From: CAVQBL01 sp963710715
GTDB lineage: Bacteria; Pseudomonadota; Gammaproteobacteria; DSM-16500
Length of the DNA stretch: 64,000 nucleotides
Direction: 5' to 3'
NCBI GenBank assembly: GCA_963710715.1
Contig: CAVQBL010000007.1
Location: forward strand, 62,001-126,000
The notes under the pieces: generated by a model
Databases searched by the model: none
What the model was told of the DNA's origin: nothing
What the model saw: only the letters and a program-made list of their open reading frames with translations
Position numbers and translations under genes: made by a program
In this document: in pieces, positions 25,845 to 33,895 of the stretch
How the letters are laid out: each line of letters opens with the position of its first letter
Position numbering within the stretch: the stretch's first letter is position 1

Positions 25845-27554
25845 CTAGCGGCTTTTTGTGGGTGAAGTAGTATTTTGGTCCGCTGGATTGCATTGGCTAA
25901 TTTCGTCGAAAAATTTGTTTAATGGGTTGTTTACAATGTTCTTGTTCTGGAAAAGATTAAGAATACTCTTAGGTTTATTTTTATTAAAACTTTCTTTGAC
26001 TTGATTTATGCACGCTTCAATTTCTTCTTTTGAAGGTTTTTCATCTAATGTGTTCAGAGAGGCTGTTAAATTTTTGAGTGCTGTTAGTTCATCTCTTTTG
26101 TGTACCCAAGACTCAAATGATGTCTGATCTTTTTTTTCTTCGTGTTTTTTTTCTAATACAAAGGCTTCGGCTTCTAATATAGTATATTGCCGCCTAATTT
26201 TTCCTTGTAATTCTGCAGGGATTTTTGCTTGTAATTCTTCAGGGATTTTTGTTGGATCTTCAAATTTTTGATTAAGATTTTCAATTATAATTTTAGGAGT
26301 ATCTAGAAAACTCTTTGTAATTCCAGCGAGCTCTAGTGGGAGATTTGCTATATCTGGACTGGACAGTGTTGTATTTAGTATAGATTTTATATTTTCCAAG
26401 CGCTTGTGTAGCTGTGTAAGCTCTAGGGAAATCAGTTCATTTCTTTGAAAAAATAGTAAGTTTGCACTCAGAGGCATAACCGTTAAACTTAAAGCATTAA
26501 TATTTTCTCCAGGAAAAATGGTCGTATTTTTTAGTGTGTGCGGATTAAAAAGCTCAACGCCTTTATTGCTAAGATAAATAAGGTTTCCATCGACGAGCCA
26601 CTGAGGATGATGTGGAAAACTCCAGTGATAATTAGTGATATTTTCTAGCTCTATCAAATCGTATTGTTCTGTTACTTTATATACTGTTAATTGCCGAAAA
26701 TTGACTATTGCCCAATATTGGCCATCGGGCGATTCTTGAAATATTTCTAGGTTATTGAATTGATCAAGTCTTTTTTCAATTTGCCCATTTTTATTGAAGA
26801 TAGTGAGGGCTGCTTCCTCTGCTATGCTGCGTATATATAAGGCCGTATACCTATTATTCGATAATATTTGCCGTGGAATAATAGAGTGAATTATCTCTAT
26901 GGAACATAAAAAATAATTTGCGATCTGACCATCATTACGGATGGTCAGCATAACCTGCTGCTTAGAGGGACTATCAATAGATACTGGTTTTTCAAATACA
27001 ATTCTGATTGGCTCAAGGCTAAGAAGGGTTGGGATGCGAGTTTTTGGATCATAGGGAGGTATATCATGTAATCGAATACGTTTCTCGCACTCTACCTTCG
27101 TATCATTTTTTACGTTCCATATTTCAAGACTGTAAGTATTTTTTTCGGCTGATTTACTATCTATTGGCTGATCTTTTGGTTGGTTTGGTGTGTCTTTTGC
27201 ACGGCATAATCTAATGAATTGCTTATCAGACCGTGGAATTACCTCTATTACCTCTATTATATTTTCTTTATTAGCTACATTATCTATCGAAGTAGGATTA
27301 GCAATATTATGTATATTAACAAGGTAGAGCCCTTTTACTGTATTAGCCAGCATAAGATGATCGTTAAGCGCTACTAATAAGGGTTTTGGTATATTTCTAT
27401 AATCATCCAGAAAAGGTACCAACCCTGAACCTAAATAGATGAGCTCCTCAGCGGCCTGACGCTTAATTGTCGCATGCGGCGTCTTTTCTTCTTTAATTTC
27501 AGCTTTTTCTTTCTTGGGTTCAGTTTCAGTAGGCGCGGGTCGGTTTTGGTTCAT
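25845..27554 (-). CDS. Large hypothetical protein, beta-propeller-like with charged ends
   Basis: A 569-residue protein, not assigned to a family. Residues 1-30 are Glu/Lys/Pro-rich. Residues 50-370 contain repeated strand patterns such as HLMLANTVKGLYLVNIHNIA, NRYTALYIRSIAEEAALTIF and PQWLVDGNLIYLSNKGVELF, reminiscent of LVIVD/WD-type propeller blades. Residues 375-569 are helical and charged with short direct repeats (IPEELQAKIPAELQGKI). No signal peptide. The composition and setting would suit a translocated effector, but this is inference. A GAGG site precedes ATG 27554. Confidence 0.5.
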   Translation of the reverse strand: MNQNRPAPTETEPKKEKAEIKEEKTPHATIKRQAAEELIYLGSGLVPFLDDYRNIPKPLLVALNDHLMLANTVKGLYLVNIHNIANPTSIDNVANKENIIEVIEVIPRSDKQFIRLCRAKDTPNQPKDQPIDSKSAEKNTYSLEIWNVKNDTKVECEKRIRLHDIPPYDPKTRIPTLLSLEPIRIVFEKPVSIDSPSKQQVMLTIRNDGQIANYFLCSIEIIHSIIPRQILSNNRYTALYIRSIAEEAALTIFNKNGQIEKRLDQFNNLEIFQESPDGQYWAIVNFRQLTVYKVTEQYDLIELENITNYHWSFPHHPQWLVDGNLIYLSNKGVELFNPHTLKNTTIFPGENINALSLTVMPLSANLLFFQRNELISLELTQLHKRLENIKSILNTTLSSPDIANLPLELAGITKSFLDTPKIIIENLNQKFEDPTKIPEELQAKIPAELQGKIRRQYTILEAEAFVLEKKHEEKKDQTSFESWVHKRDELTALKNLTASLNTLDEKPSKEEIEACINQVKESFNKNKPKSILNLFQNKNIVNNPLNKFFDEISQCNPADQNTTSPTKSR

Positions 27555-27741
27555 GCTAATTTTTTCCTCGATTTTATAATAGAGTTTTTTAAAAATATTA
27601 TATTTATTATATAGTTATAATGACGGTATTTGTGTGCTTGAGGCTTTGTAGGAGGGTGGTTAATTTTGCTTTTGAATATAAAAAGTTAGGTGTATTATAA
27701 ACTTGTTCCCTTTCATACTACGCATACGCAATACGAACGTT

Positions 27742-27793
27742 ATCCCGTGAAAACTTCCCCACTTAAAGCATGCGGGGACAAGTTTACACGGGA
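27742..27793 (+). promoter_or_regulatory. Strong nested hairpin in leader of phosphoribosyltransferase gene
   Basis: ATCCCGTG pairs with CACGGGAT (one extra A), AACTT with AAGTT, and CCCC with GGGG around ACTTAAAGCATGC. The stem ends about 20 bases before ATG 27815. It could influence translation or be an inserted dispersed hairpin; the inner part recurs at about 8.5 kb. Confidence 0.5.
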
Positions 27794-27814
27794 TCTACTC
27801 GATATGGAAGAAAC

Positions 27815-28453
27815 ATGGAAAAGTTTCAAGACCGTCAAGAAGCAGGGAAGATTCTTGCAGAACAACTCAAAAAATATGCGAGAAACCCTGATGTTATTGT
27901 GTTAGCGTTGCCGCGTGGCGGTGTTCCCGTCGCCTATGAAATTGCTGTTGCATTATCCGTTCCACTCGATGTTTTCATTGTACGTAAGCTTGGTGTTCCC
28001 GGGCATGAGGAACTGGCTATGGGTGCGATCGCGATGGGTGGAACAGTCGTTTTTAATGAAGAAATTGTGCGTGATCTCGATATTTCTAAATCCGCTATTG
28101 ATAATGTCATTCAGTCCGAGCAACAAGAATTAAAACGTCGAGAAAAAACCTATCGGGACGATCGTCCTTTTCCAATTCTTGCAAAGAAAATAATTATTTT
28201 AGTTGACGATGGCATTGCGACGGGTGCAACGATGAAAGCTGCCATCAAAGCATTGCGTCAACAAAATCCTGCAAAAATTATTATGGCAGTTCCTGTGGCT
28301 GAAGAGAGTACATGTAAGAAAATGGCAACGCTAGTTGATGAAGTTATTTGTCCACTCAAACCAACTTATTTTTATGCAGTTGGAGCTTGGTATGAGGATT
28401 TTTCACAAACAACGGATGCAGAGGTATTTGAGTTTTTAACGGCGGCTAGATAG
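27815..28453 (+). CDS. Phosphoribosyltransferase-domain protein
   Basis: A 212-residue cytosolic protein. The PRPP-binding loop is IILVDDGIATGATMKAA, and LPRGGVPVAYEIA with VRKLGVPGHEELAMGAIA are typical of the PRTase group often joined to, or adjacent to, a dienelactone-hydrolase-like gene, as here. ATG 27815 with GGAAG upstream gives MEKFQDRQEAGKIL, the family start; the open frame extends 15 codons further into a hairpin. Substrate base is unknown. The hydrolase gene starts 17 bases later. Confidence 0.83.
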   Translation: MEKFQDRQEAGKILAEQLKKYARNPDVIVLALPRGGVPVAYEIAVALSVPLDVFIVRKLGVPGHEELAMGAIAMGGTVVFNEEIVRDLDISKSAIDNVIQSEQQELKRREKTYRDDRPFPILAKKIIILVDDGIATGATMKAAIKALRQQNPAKIIMAVPVAEESTCKKMATLVDEVICPLKPTYFYAVGAWYEDFSQTTDAEVFEFLTAAR

Positions 28454-28470
28454 TTTATGAGGCATTAAAA

Positions 28471-29130
28471 ATGACACATCTCGAAGTGGATACAGAACAT
28501 CCTGTGGTTATTCCAAGTCACGACGTTTCTCTTGATGGTATTTTACATGTGCCCAAAAATGCGCGTGGTGTAGTGTTATTTGCACATGGTAGTGGCAGTA
28601 GTCGGTTTAGCAAGCGTAATCAACATGTTGCCAGAATATTTAATGAAGCAAAACTTGCAACTTTATTATTTGATTTACTTACACCAGAAGAGGAAGAAAT
28701 TGATAATGATACTCGAGAGTTTCGTTTTGATATTGAATTTCTTGCTACACGTTTAATTGCAGCGACACATTACATAATAAATTTACCTGTTACGCATGAT
28801 TTAGTAATAGGTTATTTTGGTGCGAGCACAGGAGGAGGTGCTGCACTGGTTGCGGGTGCAAAAGAATTTAATGTTGTAAAAGCAATTGTGTCGCGTGGTG
28901 GCAGGCCTGATTTAGCTGAAGAATCTCTGCCACGAGTGAAAGCTCCGACATTATTAATAGTGGGTGGCAATGATGAGATTGTAATAGAAATGAATCAAAG
29001 TGCGATGGCAAAAATGCAGTGCACTAAAAAGCTTGAAATTGTTTCGGATGCTACGCATTTATTTGAAGAACCTGGGGCACTGGATAAAGTTGCGCAATTA
29101 GCGGAGGGGTGGTTTCTAAAATATTTATGA
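28471..29130 (+). CDS. Alpha/beta hydrolase (dienelactone hydrolase-like)
   Basis: A 219-residue alpha/beta-hydrolase. FAHGSGSSRFSKRNQHVA supplies the oxyanion region, the nucleophile Ser lies in YFGASTGGGAAL, the acid in IVGGNDEIV and the His in ATHLFEEPGALD. This protein is commonly linked to the upstream type of phosphoribosyltransferase, even fused to it in some bacteria, so they probably act together on an unknown substrate. Its TGA stop overlaps the polX ATG. Confidence 0.85.
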   Translation: MTHLEVDTEHPVVIPSHDVSLDGILHVPKNARGVVLFAHGSGSSRFSKRNQHVARIFNEAKLATLLFDLLTPEEEEIDNDTREFRFDIEFLATRLIAATHYIINLPVTHDLVIGYFGASTGGGAALVAGAKEFNVVKAIVSRGGRPDLAEESLPRVKAPTLLIVGGNDEIVIEMNQSAMAKMQCTKKLEIVSDATHLFEEPGALDKVAQLAEGWFLKYL

Positions 29131-30848
29131 CGATACACAATATTGAAATTGCATCCTTATTCAATAAAATAGCCGATTTATTAGAAATTGAAGGTGCCAA
29201 TCCATTTCGTATACGCGCATATCGAAACGCTGCTCATGTCATGAGTGGGTTATCAAGTGATGCTTCTGAACTTATTCAGAAAAATGTTGACCTGACAAAT
29301 ATTCCGGGAATTGGAAAAGATCTCGCGGAGAAAATAAAAATAATTGTTGCAACAGGTGAATTACCACTCCTTAAAGAAATTGAGCTGCGTGTTCCATCGG
29401 TGTTAAGCGAATTATTGAAAGTTGAAGGCTTAGGCCCAAAGCGAGTAAAAGTTCTCTATCAAGAATTGGGTGTACGTAGTTTAAAAGATCTAAAGCGTGT
29501 CATTGAAACCGGTAAACTGCTTGAGTTGAAAGGGTTTGGAGAAAAAACTCAGGAAAAAATTCAACTTGGCATGCAGCATGTTCAAGAATATTCTCAAAGA
29601 ATTAAATTAGCAGACGCTGTTCCTATTGCTGAAAATCTTATTAGTTATTTAAAGAAATGCAAAGATGTAAAACAAATCGAGTGTGCTGGGAGTTATCGCC
29701 GTAGAAAAGATACGGTCGCTGACCTTGATATACTTGTTGCAGCAAAAGAAAGTGCAAAAATCATGAGGCATTTCGTTTCTTTTGATGAAGTGGCAGAAGT
29801 GCTTTCTCAAGGCAGTACGCGCGGAACTGTTCGACTACATTCGGGTATTCAAGTTGATTTGCGAGTGGTAGAGAGTGATAGCTATGGCTCGGCACTGTTA
29901 TATTTTACAGGATCCAAATCACATAATATTGCTATTCGCAAAATAGCCATGAAAAAGAAATTAAAAATAAATGAATATGGTATGTTTAAAGGTAAAAAAT
30001 CAATTGCTGGCAAAACGGAAATAGAAATGTATCGTCAAATAGGCTTGTCTTATATTGAACCTGAGTTACGCGAAGATCGTGGTGAAATTGAATTAGCAAT
30101 GAAAAATTCTTTGCCTAAATTAATTACCCTAAATGATATTAAAGGTGATTTACATTGTCATACAAATGCAACCGATGGAAAAGCTCGCATTGAAGAGATA
30201 GCAATTAAAGCAGTTGAGTTAGGTTATGAATATGTTGCTATTACAGACCATTCAAAACATTTGACTGCCGCAAAAGGGCTGAACCAAAAAACATTATTAG
30301 CGCAAATTAAATTGATTGATCGATTGAATGAGAAATTAAAAAAAATTGTTATATTAAAGTCTATTGAACTTGACATTTTAGAAGATGGGTCGCTCGATTT
30401 GCCAGATGCTGTGTTGAAAGAACTCGACTTCACTGTTTGTTCAATTCACTCAAAATTTAATTTATCACAAAAAAAACAAACAGAACGTATCATACGAGCG
30501 ATGGATAATCCTTATTTTACCATTCTCGCACATCCTACAGGACGATTGATCAATCAGCGGGAGCCTTATGTTGTGGATATTGAACGTATCATGCAAGCTG
30601 CAAAGGAAAGAGAATGCATTTTGGAATTAAATGCACAACCTGAGTGCATGGATCTGGATGATGTGCATTGCAAAATGGCAAAAGAAATGCAAATAAAAAT
30701 TGCGATTTCTACTGATGCTCATGATATTTCACAGCTTGATCTAATGCATTTCGGGATTTATCAAGCGCGCCGCGGCTGGCTGGAAGCAAAAGATGTTGTT
30801 AATACGCGTAGTCTTGTAAAGTTAAAAGAGTTTTTGCGGCGGAGATAG
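29127..30848 (+). CDS. polX: DNA polymerase X family with PHP domain
   Basis: A 573-residue DNA repair polymerase. Order: N-terminal 8-kDa-like domain with two helix-hairpin-helix motifs (NIPGIGKDLAEKIK, KVEGLGPKRVKVLY), nucleotidyltransferase palm with CAGSYRRRKDTVADLDILV (catalytic Asp pair), and C-terminal PHP domain (GDLHCHTNATDGK, AITDHSKH, ILAHPTGR, STDAH). PolX fills short gaps, and the PHP part gives 3'-5' exonuclease activity. ATG 29127 overlaps the previous stop; the frame opens six codons earlier. All key residues appear intact. Confidence 0.94.
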   Translation: MTIHNIEIASLFNKIADLLEIEGANPFRIRAYRNAAHVMSGLSSDASELIQKNVDLTNIPGIGKDLAEKIKIIVATGELPLLKEIELRVPSVLSELLKVEGLGPKRVKVLYQELGVRSLKDLKRVIETGKLLELKGFGEKTQEKIQLGMQHVQEYSQRIKLADAVPIAENLISYLKKCKDVKQIECAGSYRRRKDTVADLDILVAAKESAKIMRHFVSFDEVAEVLSQGSTRGTVRLHSGIQVDLRVVESDSYGSALLYFTGSKSHNIAIRKIAMKKKLKINEYGMFKGKKSIAGKTEIEMYRQIGLSYIEPELREDRGEIELAMKNSLPKLITLNDIKGDLHCHTNATDGKARIEEIAIKAVELGYEYVAITDHSKHLTAAKGLNQKTLLAQIKLIDRLNEKLKKIVILKSIELDILEDGSLDLPDAVLKELDFTVCSIHSKFNLSQKKQTERIIRAMDNPYFTILAHPTGRLINQREPYVVDIERIMQAAKERECILELNAQPECMDLDDVHCKMAKEMQIKIAISTDAHDISQLDLMHFGIYQARRGWLEAKDVVNTRSLVKLKEFLRRR

Positions 30849-30894
30849 GTTAAAACTTAATATTGACTCTCACTTGACATATTTGAGTGTCAAA

Positions 30895-31155
30895 CCCCTT
30901 CCATATCATTCCCCACATCTCCTTCTGCCAATGAGTGCGAGCGCTGAAGTTAGATCGAAGCCCCGTCATTGCGAGCCCGCGCGCGCTTTTTTGCGCGGGC
31001 GTGGCAATCCAGGGAGCACAAAAACGTCCCCCTGGATTGCTTCGCATGAAAAGCACATGCTCGCAATGACGGGGCTTCGATCTAACTTCAGCGCCCACCG
31101 CACGTGTGGCATAGTCAGGAGAAATTTTGAGATGTGGGGAATGATATGACCCCTT
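30895..31155. repeat. Nested long palindrome
   Basis: A perfect 35-bp inverted repeat (30941-30975 and 31060-31094; starts GCGCTGAAGTTAGATCG) encloses a GCAATCCAGG/CCTGGATTGC core related to the other GTCATTGCGAG repeats. Outside it, TCATTCCCCACATCTC (about 30906-30921) is complementary to GAGATGTGGGGAATGA (about 31130-31145). No gene is visible between 30849 and 31369 besides this structure. Confidence 0.75.
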
Positions 31156-31369
31156 CTTCATATCCCAAGTTTTACAAGCAAGGATGCTCATCGTCATGGT
31201 GTAAGTTCAGCAACACTTGCATATAAAGACATCCTCATTGTTAAAAAAATGAGCTAATAAGATACTAATTTTGAACAATAGGGATAAGTTCAACTGCCGG
31301 CGCGATCCCTCTTTCAAAATGAAGCCAAATAAGCCACAGTTGAAGCTTATTAGGCTTCAGGATATTGTC

Positions 31370-32046
31370 ATGGCGTCAATCACCTCATTTTTGTTCCCAG
31401 AGTATCGTCGTGGGGTTCTGTGTTTATTATTACTCCACCCAGAGATGCGATATCATGTCCGTGAAATAGCACGGTTAACGAATACCACTGCAGGGAGCTT
31501 ACACAGGGAATTATCAAAATTAGCCAAGGTACAAGTATTAATTCGGGAAGAGAGCGGTAATCAAGTTTATTATCGAGCCAATACGGCTTTTCCTATTTTT
31601 GACGAGCTCGCTAGCATTTTACGAAAAACGTCCGGCATTGCAGATTTGTTGGCAGAAGCGCTTAAGCCTATTGCGAAGAAAATTGAAGCCGCATTTATTT
31701 TTAGGATGCAAAAATCGTTGCTATTAGTGCTGAAAATCGTTTTGATGCAGCATATAAGGCAATTATGCAAATTGCTAACGCTGCTTTACAAGCAAATAGT
31801 TATAGAACATTAACGAGTAAACCTGGTCATCATCAAGTTATGATTCAATCATTAACGAAAACGCTTGCTATTGATGCCGATACAGTCATTTTACTTGATG
31901 CAATGCGAAAACAACGTAAAAATGTTGCAGACTATTCGGGTGACATTGTTCCTGAAAGTATAGTAAAAGATTGTGTCTTACAAGCAGAGGAATTATTAAA
32001 ATGTTTTAAAAGTTGGTTTTCAGTACATCGCTTTGAGTTTAAATAA
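31370..32046 (+). pseudogene. Collapsed winged-helix/MNT antitoxin and HEPN toxin locus
   Basis: The first part (31370 to about 31698) encodes a winged-helix regulator (YRRGVLCLLLLHPEMRYHVR, TAGSLHRELSKL, NQVYYRANTAFPIFDEL) and stops at KKIEAAFIF, exactly where a nucleotidyltransferase motif (FGSxAxG) should follow. The second part, in another frame from 31705, reads AKIVAISAENRFDAAYKAIM then HHQVMIQSLTKTL and KQRKNVADYSG, a HEPN-domain protein without its N-terminus. A deletion that removed the nucleotidyltransferase domain and the HEPN start would explain this. The residual frames end at 31813 and 32046. Confidence 0.65.
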
Positions 32047-32076
32047 TGCTTGGCAGATAACCTATAAGGGAGGTTA

Positions 32077-32202
32077 GTCATTAAGGAGGCGCATTTCTTC
32101 AGATTTTTTCCGCAACACATCCCTATTACTAACACCAGTCAAAACATGGTGGATTTGCGCGGTTATTCTCAAGAAGAAGCTAAAGAGCGTGTCAATTGGT
32201 AA
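32077..32202 (+). pseudogene. Probable 3' remnant of an unknown gene
   Basis: A frame without start reads to SQNMVDLRGYSQEEAKERVNW before TAA at about 32200-32202 and looks like a normal protein end. No homologue was recognised. It lies between the collapsed HEPN locus and rtcB. Confidence 0.25.
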
Positions 32203-32262
32203 CCTTCGAGTAGCGGAGGAAATGAATGTCGAGAGTAGCGTTGAAATAAACTTGTCCTGGCA

Positions 32263-33684
32263 TTACCCTTTCACACAAGCTAACGGTTTTAAAAACACAA
32301 CACGCCGTGCTAATCCAGCAAGTTCTGTGGCTTCAACAACTTGATCTACGTCTTTGTATGCTCCAGGCGCTTCTTCTGCAACACCACGCATAGAGCGCGA
32401 GCGTATATAAATACCTTGTTGCGCTAATTCATCGATTAGTGTTCTTCCTTGCCAATGCTTAAGCGCTTGACGTCGACTCATTTGACGTCCAGCGCCATGA
32501 CAAGCAGAGGAAAATGCATGATTTAATTCTGCAGAATTTCCAGCTAATAAATAAGAACCTGTTCCCATACTGCCACCTATACAAACCGGTTGACCGACAT
32601 TTTTATAACGATCAGGTAGAGAAGGATGGTATGGGCCAAATGCGCGTGTTGCTCCTTTGCGATGAATATAAATTTCTTTTTCTTTTCCATTAACTAAATG
32701 TTTTTCTCTTTTACATGTGTTATGTGAAACATCAAATAATGTTTCAAGATGGGAACGAGGAATGATGCGCGAAAAAACGTCACGCGTTAAATGCGTAATA
32801 ATCTGGCGATTTGCGAGTGCACAATTAATTCCAGCACACATTGCACCTAAGTAACGCTGGCCTTCATCAGAAAGAATAGGTGCACAGGCCAGTTCACGAT
32901 CGGGTAATGTAATTCCTAAACGTTGCGCTGATTTGGCAAGAGAAATTAAGTAATCGCTACCAATTTGATGTCCTAAGCCACGTGATCCACAATGAATAGA
33001 TATTACAATTTGATTTTCTTTCAAACCAAATGCTTCTGCAGTGGGAGCATCAAAAATTTTTTTAACAACTTGAATTTCTAAATAATGATTCCCAGAGCCG
33101 AGTGTTCCCATTTCTCCTAATTGACGCTGTTTTGCAAGTTCAGAAACATTTTCTGGATGTGCATTTGCCATACAACCGTTTTCTTCAATGTATTCTAAGT
33201 CAGCAGGCGAACCGTAGCCTTTATTTACAGCCCATTTTGCTCCTCCATGTAAAATTTCATCGAGTTGAGATGGAGATAAACGTAACGTACCTTCTACGCC
33301 CACACCGGATGGAACCGTTACAAATAATTGTTCTGCTAAATTTTCTAAATGTGGCAAAATATCAGATAAAAAAAGATTGGAACGTAAACATCGAATACCA
33401 CAAGAAATATCAAAACCGACTCCACCTGCAGAGATAATACCACCTTGCTCGGCATCAAATGCTGCAACACCACCGATAGGAAATCCATAACCCCAATGTG
33501 CATCCGGCATAGTCATTGCGGAGCCGACTAATCCAGGAAGACTGGCTACATTGATAATTTGTTCACGAACTTTTTCATCCATGGCTTCGATCAATTCTTT
33601 ATTGCCATACAGGATGACTAAATGACTTGCTTCAATAGGAGCCCAGCGATAATCATCAATTTTTTTTATGCGTGACATGTCCAT
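32263..33684 (-). CDS. rtcB: RNA-splicing ligase RtcB
   Basis: A 473-residue GTP- and Mn-dependent RNA ligase that joins 2',3'-cyclic phosphate (or 3'-phosphate) to 5'-OH ends. SAGGVGFDISCGIRCL holds the metal ligands Asp92 and Cys95; SIHCGSRGLGHQIG and the guanylylation region SACHGAGRQMSRRQA are present, as is the C-terminal YKDVDQVVEA. GGAGAAT precedes ATG 33684. Neither archease nor an RtcR regulator is adjacent. Length is as in bacterial RtcB. Confidence 0.94.
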   Translation of the reverse strand: MDMSRIKKIDDYRWAPIEASHLVILYGNKELIEAMDEKVREQIINVASLPGLVGSAMTMPDAHWGYGFPIGGVAAFDAEQGGIISAGGVGFDISCGIRCLRSNLFLSDILPHLENLAEQLFVTVPSGVGVEGTLRLSPSQLDEILHGGAKWAVNKGYGSPADLEYIEENGCMANAHPENVSELAKQRQLGEMGTLGSGNHYLEIQVVKKIFDAPTAEAFGLKENQIVISIHCGSRGLGHQIGSDYLISLAKSAQRLGITLPDRELACAPILSDEGQRYLGAMCAGINCALANRQIITHLTRDVFSRIIPRSHLETLFDVSHNTCKREKHLVNGKEKEIYIHRKGATRAFGPYHPSLPDRYKNVGQPVCIGGSMGTGSYLLAGNSAELNHAFSSACHGAGRQMSRRQALKHWQGRTLIDELAQQGIYIRSRSMRGVAEEAPGAYKDVDQVVEATELAGLARRVVFLKPLACVKG

Positions 33685-33880
33685 GAAATTATTCTCCTAA
33701 ACATCCACTACACATTTGGCTTCCCATGTATTGTTCGTTTTCTTAACTGATAACATAGTTAATGTTGCGCCTAAGAATTCTAGTATACACTTTTTTATCT
33801 TATCGATAAGATGATAAAAAATAGACAGTTATTTTAGCCATTTTAATGAGACAGGCTGAGCCTCGTACTCTAATACCTAT

Positions 33881-33888
33881 GCTATAAT
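33881..33888 (+). promoter_or_regulatory. Extended -10 adjacent to ankyrin gene start (possible leaderless mRNA)
   Basis: TATAAT at 33883-33888 is preceded by TG at 33880-33881 (TGCTATAAT). The predicted transcription start, 6-8 bases later, coincides with the ATG at 33896, and no Shine-Dalgarno is present. Either the message is leaderless or translation starts downstream. Confidence 0.4.
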
Positions 33889-33895
33889 CCTATAT

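Noticed and set aside
30874..31197. Open frames on both strands in the nested palindrome
   Set aside because: Translations come from inverted repeats (for example RHCEHVLFMRSNPG-like text) that occur wherever these repeats lie; not genes.
31765..32046. HEPN part as an independent intact gene
   Set aside because: The conserved HEPN start lies upstream of ATG 31765 in the same frame and is cut off by TAG 31702-31704, so it is a remnant.
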